A DNA stretch of 37,241 bases from a bacterium (lineage in GTDB: Bacteria > Myxococcota_A > UBA9160 > SZUA-336): assembly GCA_024226335.1 (NCBI GenBank), contig JAAELY010000551.1, forward strand, positions 1 to 37,241, given 5' to 3'. Positions 27,408-33,143 of the stretch are shown here, in pieces. A model generated the notes under the pieces. It did no database searches and was not told where the DNA came from. It worked only from the letters and a program-made list of their open reading frames with translations. The number at the start of each line of letters is the position of its first letter. Position 1 is the stretch's first letter. Both the position numbers and the translations under genes were made by a program.

Positions 27408-27425
27408 GAACTCGGAATCGAGTTC
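27408..27425. promoter_or_regulatory. Perfect dyad, candidate operator between dnaE2 and carbonic anhydrase
   Basis: The sequence GAACTCGGAATCGAGTTC is a perfect 7-bp inverted repeat around a 4-base spacer. It lies about 44 bases before the carbonic anhydrase ATG and about 100 bases before the dnaE2 ATG, in the divergent intergenic region. Such symmetry is typical of a dimeric repressor site, and dnaE2 is commonly LexA-controlled. It does not exactly match the LexA boxes I know (GAAC-N4-GTTC or direct GTTC-N7-GTTC), so the regulator is unassigned. Confidence 0.45.
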
Positions 27426-27469
27426 ATGAGCCTGCAACGAAAAACAGCTAGATCTCGCACGGAGCGTCG

Positions 27470-28111
27470 ATGAGCACCGCACTTGAAGCTCTCGAACGCC
27501 TGCGTGACGGAAATCAACGCTTTGTCTCGAGCGTTCGGGGTCACGAGTCATTCACGAGTCAGACTCATTCCAGTGGCCTGGCGGCGAGCAAGGAACCGTT
27601 CGCCATCATTCTGGGGTGTTCCGACGCGCGTGTTCCGGCGGAAATCGTCCTTGACCAGGGGCTGGGTGATCTGTTCGTCATCCGGGTCGCTGGGAACATC
27701 GTGGCGCCTTCCCAGATCGGCAGCGTCGAGTACGCCGCTTCGAGGTACGGAACGCGACTGGTGGTGGTTCTGGGGCATTCCAGCTGCGGCGCCGTTCAGG
27801 CCACTCTGGAAACACTTCAGCAGTCGCTAGAGAGCCAGTCGCGCAACATACATTCGATCGTCGATCGCATTCGGCCAGCGCTGGAGCCGTTGCTGAAGAC
27901 AGAACTCAAGCATGATCCGGACGAACTCGAGCGTCAGGCGGTTCGGGCCAATATCAGCGCATCCGCCAGCCAACTGCGGCACGGATCGGAGATTCTGGAG
28001 GAAATGATCCAGACCGCGGGACTTCTGGTCATCGGTGCCGACTACTCGCTCGAGACCGGGTTCGTCGACTTTTTCGACGGAGTACCGGAGTCTTTTGGCG
28101 GGCGGTCGTAG
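27470..28111 (+). CDS. Beta-class carbonic anhydrase
   Basis: A 213-residue beta-carbonic anhydrase, interconverting CO2 and bicarbonate. The zinc site is complete: Cys50 in ILGCSDARVPAE with the Asp52-Arg54 pair, His103 and Cys106 in GHSSCGAV. The VIRVAGNIV stretch and the late segment GLLVIGADYSLETGFVDFF are family features. No signal peptide is seen, so it is cytoplasmic. The ATG at 27470 follows GGAGCG eight to twelve bases upstream. It is divergent from dnaE2 and is followed on the same strand after about 60 bases by a GFA-family gene, with which it may be co-transcribed. Physiological roles include bicarbonate supply for carboxylases and pH balance; nothing here picks one. Confidence 0.95.
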   Translation: MSTALEALERLRDGNQRFVSSVRGHESFTSQTHSSGLAASKEPFAIILGCSDARVPAEIVLDQGLGDLFVIRVAGNIVAPSQIGSVEYAASRYGTRLVVVLGHSSCGAVQATLETLQQSLESQSRNIHSIVDRIRPALEPLLKTELKHDPDELERQAVRANISASASQLRHGSEILEEMIQTAGLLVIGADYSLETGFVDFFDGVPESFGGRS

Positions 28112-28174
28112 ACGAGCCAGTCTTCGGCCCGATCCTGAATTTTGAGGTGTCGGCTGGGCGGAGAAGGAACGACG

Positions 28175-28588
28175 ATGGCGAGCAAGATCTACGGATACTG
28201 TCTGTGCGGCCAGATCACCTATGAGTACGGCGGTTCGGTCGGCCCGGCGGGTTACTGTCATTGCGAGGATTGTCGACGTTGCACCGGTAGTGCCTTCAAT
28301 ATCAGTGTTCGCTTCGATCTCTCCGAGTTTCACATAACAAGTGGCAGTCCAAGAGGGCTCACGAAACGCGGAGATAGCGGCAATGAGCTCACGCGCTTCT
28401 TCTGCCCGGAATGTGGATCTCCCATCTACACGGCATCTCCGACGCATCCGCGCCAGGTGTACGTAAAAGCCGGCACCCTCGACGATCCGAAGGCCGTCCA
28501 GCCGGCCCGCCAGGACTGGGTTGCGTCAGTCGTGCCCTGGAGCCGGATCGATCTGGACATCGACAGCTTCGCAGGGGGCGGGGAATAG
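28175..28588 (+). CDS. GFA/CENP-V-type zinc protein
   Basis: A 137-residue protein of the GFA family (glutathione-dependent formaldehyde-activating enzyme-like, CENP-V fold). Zinc ligands are visible in YCLCGQITYEY (Cys9, Cys11), GYCHCEDCRRCTG (Cys28, Cys30, Cys33) and RFFCPECGSPIY. The name overstates knowledge: most family members have no proven glutathione activity. The frame begins at 28142, but the ATG at 28175 is preceded by GGAGAAGGA at good spacing and starts where homologues start. It is the middle of a same-strand trio after carbonic anhydrase and before a WapI-like gene. A second, distinct GFA gene lies at 35018. Confidence 0.88.
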   Translation: MASKIYGYCLCGQITYEYGGSVGPAGYCHCEDCRRCTGSAFNISVRFDLSEFHITSGSPRGLTKRGDSGNELTRFFCPECGSPIYTASPTHPRQVYVKAGTLDDPKAVQPARQDWVASVVPWSRIDLDIDSFAGGGE

Positions 28589-28642
28589 CATGCAGGGCAT
28601 CCTTCCCCGAGCGGAAACGGCCAGATCTGCGGTCCTCGTGTG

Positions 28643-29086
28643 ATGGAACGCGATCCCGATTTCATGGTGGCCCTGCTCAAGGTCTGGGTTTGCGGGCGAC
28701 AGTTTGCTGATTCTCAAGACTACTTGGACGGAAACAGGCTGCGGGTCAGCGCGGAGTGCGGCGACTCCGGAACGATCGTGAAGACGGAGGGACCGTTTCT
28801 CCATCTCGGCGATGTCGCGAAATTCCTGGGCGAATGCGAGGTACTCCACCAGGAGTCCCGAGGAGTCGCCCGACTCCGCACCACCGGCCCCAATCTCGCA
28901 GCTTCACTCGAAGCGAGCGATTCGATCGGCGGAATCGAGGCCAGTATCCAGATCACTTCCGAGCACCCCGTAAAAGAGCACTCGTTCACGTTCGCCATCG
29001 ATCAGAATCACCTGCCCTACATCATTCGAGGACTGAAGGCGGTACTGGATCAATACCCCATCCGCGGTCGTCCAGCGCAGGCTTGA
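28643..29086 (+). CDS. WapI-family immunity-like protein
   Basis: A 147-residue soluble protein with the pattern DYLDGNRLRVSAECG, a long amphipathic middle, and the closing FAIDQNHLPYIIRGLKAVLDQYPIRG. This layout resembles the WapI-type immunity family, whose characterised prototype protects Bacillus subtilis from the WapA contact-dependent toxin; the tail FxxDQxxLPxxIxxLxxxLxxYPxRG is the strongest match. I see no toxin, Rhs repeat or other immunity gene nearby, so this is an orphan and may have another role. Start choice is between GTG 28640, ATG 28643 and ATG 28664. It follows the GFA gene by about 50 bases and may share its transcript. Confidence 0.55.
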   Translation: MERDPDFMVALLKVWVCGRQFADSQDYLDGNRLRVSAECGDSGTIVKTEGPFLHLGDVAKFLGECEVLHQESRGVARLRTTGPNLAASLEASDSIGGIEASIQITSEHPVKEHSFTFAIDQNHLPYIIRGLKAVLDQYPIRGRPAQA

Positions 29087-29147
29087 TCTTCAAGCCGCAC
29101 CGCGATGCCCAGGCCGTGGTGGTTTCGACCGGGGTCGACCGTTCGAA

Positions 29148-30551
29148 TCAGAGTTTGCGAAGGGTTTCGAACTCCTCTTCGATCGCCAGTACGAACTCGT
29201 GCAGATCTGGTACTGCGTTCCAGTCTCCATTGAAGCCCCAGTAGAGACCGCCGTCGTAGCTGAAGAGCGCGACCCCCAGCGCCTGGTTCTCGTAGAGCGG
29301 TACCAGCGGATAGCTTCCGAGCATGCGCGCGCCGTTCAGGTAGATGGGGAACTGGGGTCCCGGGACGTTGGTGACGACGAGGTTGAAGCTGCGACGAGCC
29401 GAGGACAGTCGAGTGAAACTCGTGAGCAATCCGCTCGCCGTCCAGTCGCTGAGTTCCTCGAGCATTTCAGTGCCTTTGGCCTGACCGGAGTTCTTCAGTC
29501 CCCGAGTTTCTTCTACAACCGCCATGAGGCGCTTCTGCGGATCCTCCTCACCCACGGGCAGGGAAGCGAAGAGCATCGAGACGCGATTCCCGAGCTTGCC
29601 GTGTTCCTCGTCGGAACGGGTGCTCACGGGGATGAAGGCACGGAAGTCGATGCCATCCAGAGCTACACCGCGGTCTGAGAGGAAGCGGCGCACACCACCG
29701 GCGACGCACGCGAGGACGACGTCGTTGATCGTCGCACCGGCTTTGTCCTTCACCTCCCGAACGATGCCAAGGTCGAAGCGAGTCCAGTCGAAGCGTCGGT
29801 GCGGGCCGATTGGGACATTGAAAGGCGTATCCGAGGCGGGAGTGATGGCTTTCCCCAGTCCCTCGACGAATCCCGAGACTGCGTGCGAGACCTCGTCGTA
29901 CGTCTGCCCGGGATTGCGAAGTGCATTGACAGCACCGGAGAGCGCCCGCCCGGGGATCGACGCGCGCCGTCGGAGTTCACCACCCAGAAGTGCCAGAGGG
30001 CCGGGTACGGGTCGCGGCATCCAACGCGAGTGGCTGCGCTCGGCGCGGTACTCCTCGTCGATTCCCATGAAAGCCGAAAGCAGATCCACACCTGAAACTC
30101 CATCGATCAGGCTGTGATGCACTTTGGATATGACGGCAAGTCGTCCGTTCTCCAGACCCTCGACGAACCAGAGTTCCCAGAGCGGCTTCTCTCGCTCCAG
30201 CTTCTGCGACATGATGCGTCCCGCCAGTCGCTTGAGCTGTCGCTCCGTACCGGGAAGCGGGAGGGCGGTGTGACGAACGTGGTAGGTCAGATTGAAGTGC
30301 GCGTCGTCGACCCACACGGGATGCCCCGAAATCGGCGCGCGTGCGAGCTTCTGGCGAAAACGCGGTGTGCGCGCGAGCCCGGCCTCGGTGAGAACCAGGA
30401 CCCGCTCGAAATCGAGCCCGCCTTCTTCGTCGGCCAGGGGCCCAGGATCGAAGATCCCCACGGAGCCCACGTGCATGTGCACACCCGGAGTCTCCAGGTC
30501 GAGGAAGGCCGAATCGAGTGCAGTCAACCGGTCGTAGTGTGTATACGCCAC
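29148..30551 (-). CDS. Wax ester synthase/diacylglycerol acyltransferase (WS/DGAT)
   Basis: A 467-residue acyltransferase that joins acyl-CoA to a fatty alcohol or diacylglycerol, making wax esters or triacylglycerol storage lipid at the inner membrane. The catalytic HHxxxDG motif is HHSLIDG at 145-151. Other family blocks are the start YDRLTALDSAFLDLETP, EREKPLWELWFVEGL, GATINDVVLACVAGGVRRFL (the ND motif) and FNLVVTNVPGPQFPIYLNGA. The length is standard and no active-site residue is missing, so it should be functional. It is transcribed convergently to the WapI-like gene, with about 60 bases between stops, and has a long upstream gap. Lipid storage of this type is common in actinobacteria, marine gammaproteobacteria and myxobacterial relatives. 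Confidence 0.93.
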   Translation of the reverse strand: MAYTHYDRLTALDSAFLDLETPGVHMHVGSVGIFDPGPLADEEGGLDFERVLVLTEAGLARTPRFRQKLARAPISGHPVWVDDAHFNLTYHVRHTALPLPGTERQLKRLAGRIMSQKLEREKPLWELWFVEGLENGRLAVISKVHHSLIDGVSGVDLLSAFMGIDEEYRAERSHSRWMPRPVPGPLALLGGELRRRASIPGRALSGAVNALRNPGQTYDEVSHAVSGFVEGLGKAITPASDTPFNVPIGPHRRFDWTRFDLGIVREVKDKAGATINDVVLACVAGGVRRFLSDRGVALDGIDFRAFIPVSTRSDEEHGKLGNRVSMLFASLPVGEEDPQKRLMAVVEETRGLKNSGQAKGTEMLEELSDWTASGLLTSFTRLSSARRSFNLVVTNVPGPQFPIYLNGARMLGSYPLVPLYENQALGVALFSYDGGLYWGFNGDWNAVPDLHEFVLAIEEEFETLRKL

Positions 30552-31004
30552 CGCCTGGTCCTCCTAACGTGACCGCCTCGGGAAGGTCGTCGGAGCGCCA
30601 CGTTGGACTTGGGGAAACAAGAACCCGTTGACCAGAGTGCAATGCGCGTACCGGATTCGAAGGCGCTTTAGCGGGTCTTGAAGCGAGTCACCCACAGAAG
30701 TGCGTCATTTTTTCCCAGGCTGGATCAGAACTACAGGAAGTTGGAATTTCTCCTCATCGGCCGAGAGAAGTCCTGCCCCCGGCGACCTGGCTAGCCTAGC
30801 CTGGTCGAGAGGCGCCTGAGCAAGCGTTGGATCGGGTAGCGCTCGGGGTCGGCGCTGCGCAGTTCGACGAGCAGACACGAGAAGTACTGTGGGGAATTCG
30901 TTGCAACTGCAAGCGGAGCCGTCCAGACTGTCCTGGTGCAGGTAGAAGCCGGGACACGAACTCTGGGATCGGGTACGCAGCCATGCGTTAGGCGGGTTTC
31001 CGCA
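30552..31004. other. 450-bp region between divergent WS/DGAT and exported-protein genes
   Basis: No gene is supported. Frames open on either strand (for example a minus-strand one at 30705-31418) have biased composition and no recognisable motif. The region should contain the promoter of the WS/DGAT gene to the left and of the IPTL-CTERM-like gene to the right. A GC palindrome (GGCTAGCC) lies near 30790. I cannot identify promoter hexamers with confidence. Confidence 0.35.
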
Positions 31005-31850
31005 TTGCGAAAGCCCTTCGCAGTGGCAACACAGCTTCGTTTCTTTCTCCTTCTCACGCTCAGTGCGGGCGGATCTGGATGGATCTCCTCCTATGCCGGT
31101 GCAGCGCCGCTCGCGCTCGTCAACTCCGGATTCGAGGACATTTCCGGCGAAACACTCTCGAACGAGTTTACCTTCGGACCCTTTAGTGGGTGGGATCTTT
31201 ACGACCCCAATGGCGTGACCGACGGTGGTGCCGGCCCCACCTACTTCATAGGGACGCTCACGCCCGTCGAGCCCGATCCGATCGGTGCTCCCGGCGTGTA
31301 CACGTTCTTTCCCGATGGCGCTCCTGAAGGTCAGAGAGTCGGAATCGCGTTCAGCTATTCTGGCACTGGAGGCCAGGGCGAATGGGGACTGGTCCAGACG
31401 CTGGCCGACACATTGCAACCTGAGACCCTGTACACATTGCAGGTCCGCATCGGCAACATCGCCTCGGGTACCTCTGTTGGCGGTGGAGTCTTCCCACTCG
31501 ACGGATTTCCCGGGTATCGCGTCGATCTACTCGCGGGCGGGGTCGTCGTCGCCCAGGACGACAATAGCCTGGCGGGCACGATCCCTGAAGGTGAATTCGC
31601 GAATACGACGCTCGAACTCACCACCGGCACGACTCACGCGCAGCTCGGTCTGCCCCTCGGGATCCGTCTGGTCAACCTGAACATCGCCGACCCCAACCAC
31701 CCCGCCTCGGATCTCGAAGTCGATTTCGATGACGTGCGTCTCGACACGACGGCCGCGCCGGCACTGATTCCTGTTCTGTCCGGGCGTTACGGGTTGCTTC
31801 TGGCAATGCTGCTCGCCGGGTTGGTCGCGTCTCGTCTGCGGAGTTCGTAG
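31005..31850 (+). CDS. Exported protein with IPTL/PEP-CTERM-like sorting tail
   Basis: A protein of about 281 residues with an N-terminal signal (RKPFAVATQLRFFLLLTLSA, cleavage probably after AGA) and a C-terminal sorting signal. The tail reads IPVLSGRYGLLLAMLLAGL then a basic end RLRSS, the three-part motif, hydrophobic helix and Arg cluster of IPTL-CTERM or PEP-CTERM proteins processed by exosortase-type enzymes. The body is beta-rich and jelly-roll-like, with VNSGFEDISGE, GLVQTLADTLQPETLYTLQV, GYRVDLLAGG and FDDVRLDTTA, a pattern found in many PEP-CTERM surface proteins. The start is uncertain: TTG 31005 has AGGCGGG upstream and supplies a basic N-region; GTG 31023 and GTG 30936 are alternatives. 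No exosortase gene is in the window. Confidence 0.75.
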   Translation: MRKPFAVATQLRFFLLLTLSAGGSGWISSYAGAAPLALVNSGFEDISGETLSNEFTFGPFSGWDLYDPNGVTDGGAGPTYFIGTLTPVEPDPIGAPGVYTFFPDGAPEGQRVGIAFSYSGTGGQGEWGLVQTLADTLQPETLYTLQVRIGNIASGTSVGGGVFPLDGFPGYRVDLLAGGVVVAQDDNSLAGTIPEGEFANTTLELTTGTTHAQLGLPLGIRLVNLNIADPNHPASDLEVDFDDVRLDTTAAPALIPVLSGRYGLLLAMLLAGLVASRLRSS

Positions 31851-31859
31851 GCGCCTGCG

Positions 31860-32285
31860 CTAGCGGGGGTCGAGCCGGAAATAGGCAGTGTCGTCTTCCG
31901 GCCGAAGATTGGGCGGCGGGTCGGCATCGTGGCGCTTCCACCAGAGCCGACTGTAGGCGCGCAGGCGCTCGTCCGGGTCGTCGATCTCCTGGGCACGCAC
32001 GGCGAAGACACGCTTGCCGATCGCAATGCGCACACCGGGTTCGGCGCGCAGATCGGCCACCCAGGCCTCGTCGTTGGCACTCTCGACTTCGAAGTAGAGA
32101 TGCGGACCCTGATCGGCGAAACGCACGCGCACCGTGTAGGGATTGGCGGGGCGCAGCTCGAGAGTCACCCTGCGCTCCGCGCGGCTGAAGATCCAATTCT
32201 TCGGATTCGGCTCAGCCTCACCTTCGATCGCCCCACTTCCACAGGTGAGTAGTAGCAGGGCGGCGGCGATGATCGATTTCTGCAT
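31860..32285 (-). CDS. Small exported protein, possibly split-barrel-like
   Basis: A 141-residue protein starting MQKSIIAAALLLLTCGSGAI, a signal peptide with a Cys at residue 15 that could be a lipidation site, although Thr before the Cys is not the favoured residue. The mature part (GPHLYFEVESANDEAWVADL, EPGVRIAIGKRVFAVRAQEI, DDPDERLRAYSRLWW) resembles the flavin-reductase/deazaflavin-nitroreductase split-barrel proteins in layout. An exported or lipid-anchored member of that fold would be unusual, so I hold the family assignment loosely. It is convergent with the IPTL-CTERM-like gene (nine bases between stops) and divergent from dcd. Confidence 0.6.
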   Translation of the reverse strand: MQKSIIAAALLLLTCGSGAIEGEAEPNPKNWIFSRAERRVTLELRPANPYTVRVRFADQGPHLYFEVESANDEAWVADLRAEPGVRIAIGKRVFAVRAQEIDDPDERLRAYSRLWWKRHDADPPPNLRPEDDTAYFRLDPR

Positions 32286-32338
32286 ACCAGGAGCATATCG
32301 CAGTCATCGGGGACAGGGAGTGAGAGGAAAGAGCCCGT

Positions 32339-32404
32339 TATACTCTGGGTCGGGAGCACTGAGGGGAGCCCGATGCGTCGGGCCGCATCTGAGGAGGGCA
32401 GTAC
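32339..32404 (+). promoter_or_regulatory. dcd leader: -10-like box, hairpin and Shine-Dalgarno
   Basis: A TATACT hexamer at 32339-32344 matches a sigma-70 -10 box, but I see no good -35 at normal spacing. A perfect 6-bp stem (GCCCGA / TCGGGC, loop TGCG) occupies 32368-32383. GAGGAGG at 32391-32397 is a strong ribosome-binding site eight bases before the GTG start of dcd. Confidence 0.4.
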
Positions 32405-32962
32405 GTGAGCATTCAATGCGACCGCTGGATCCGCGAGCAATCGCTGGAGCACGGTATGATCGAACCATTCGTCGAGCGCTGCGAAGGCGACGGAATCGTG
32501 AGCTACGGTCTTTCGAGTTACGGATACGATGTTCGCGTCGGCCCCGAGTTCAAGGTCTTCACGAACGTCAATAGTTCGATCGTCGATCCGAAGAACTTCC
32601 GCGAAGACGCGTTCGTCGACATCAAGGGGGATGTCTGCGTGGTTCCCCCGAACTCGTTCGCACTCGCACGGACGGTCGAGTACTTTCGTATTCCCGAAGA
32701 CGTCCTGACGATCTGTGTGGGCAAGAGCACCTACGCTCGTTGCGGGATCATCGTGAACGTGACGCCATTCGAGCCGGGTTGGGAAGGCACGGTGACGCTC
32801 GAGATCTCCAACACGACTCCGCTTCCGGCCCGGGTCTACGCGGGTGAGGGAATCGCGCAGGTTCTCTTCTTTCGCGGCGAACAACGTTGCGAGACGAGCT
32901 ACTCCGATCGTCGGGGAAAGTACCAGGGCCAGTCCGGGATCACGCTTCCTCGAGTGACCTAG
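32405..32962 (+). CDS. dcd: dCTP deaminase
   Basis: A 185-residue dCTP deaminase of the dUTPase superfamily, converting dCTP to dUTP for thymidylate synthesis. Conserved elements are [14 protein letters not shown], the catalytic region [17 protein letters not shown] and [10 protein letters not shown]. They supply Ser108, Arg112 and the general base Glu133, equivalent to Ser111, Arg115 and Glu138 of the Escherichia coli enzyme. The C-terminal [11 protein letters not shown] closes the active site in relatives. Length is slightly below the usual 190. The GTG start is backed by a strong GAGGAGG site. It stands alone on its strand between a divergent small exported-protein gene and the convergent imuB. 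It may be the standard dUTP-forming type or the bifunctional type; these cannot be separated here. Confidence 0.95.
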   Translation: MSIQCDRWIREQSLEHGMIEPFVERCEGDGIVSYGLSSYGYDVRVGPEFKVFTNVNSSIVDPKNFREDAFVDIKGDVCVVPPNSFALARTVEYFRIPEDVLTICVGKSTYARCGIIVNVTPFEPGWEGTVTLEISNTTPLPARVYAGEGIAQVLFFRGEQRCETSYSDRRGKYQGQSGITLPRVT

Positions 32963-32975
32963 TCCGACCTAGTCC
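32956..32975. repeat. 10-bp tandem duplication over the dcd stop
   Basis: The unit GACCTAGTCC occurs twice head-to-tail. The first copy contains the TAG stop codon of dcd, so the second is outside the gene. It looks like a recent slippage duplication at the start of a region that also holds a broken gene. Confidence 0.75.
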
Positions 32976-33036
32976 GAAGTGCAGACGAGATCCGTCTCGA
33001 TTGAACGGCTCGGTGTCGCTTCGCGAAAGGCTGTGT

Positions 33037-33143
33037 GTGGTGGAGATCCGCGATTACGATCCGTCGCGCGGTCTCTGTATGTCGAGGAGGGTTTCGAGGA
33101 GTCCAGGGTCTTTCTGGAGAAACTGCTGGCGTCTCAGTCGTAG
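33037..33143 (+). pseudogene. Internally deleted GNAT acetyltransferase remnant
   Basis: Two pieces in different frames look like the two ends of one acetyltransferase. From the GTG at 33037 the frame reads MVEIRDYDPSR, a common N-terminus in the GNAT family, with GAAAGG upstream. From 33072, in another frame, it reads SLYVEEGFEESRVFLEKLL and ends at a TAG at 33141-33143, like the closing LYxxxGFxxxxxxLEKPL of such enzymes. About 120 residues in between, including the acetyl-CoA-binding loop, are missing. Its stop overlaps the convergent imuB end by ten bases. This is pattern recognition by eye; chance cannot be excluded. Confidence 0.45.

Noticed and set aside
27408-27425. Calling the dyad a LexA box outright
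   Set aside because: It does not match the GAAC-N4-GTTC or GTTC-N7-GTTC forms; left as an unassigned candidate operator.
30705-31418. Minus-strand frame of 237 codons opposite the IPTL-CTERM-like gene
   Set aside because: No signal, motif or family resemblance; it covers the coding strand of a well-supported exported protein and looks like a GC-rich shadow.
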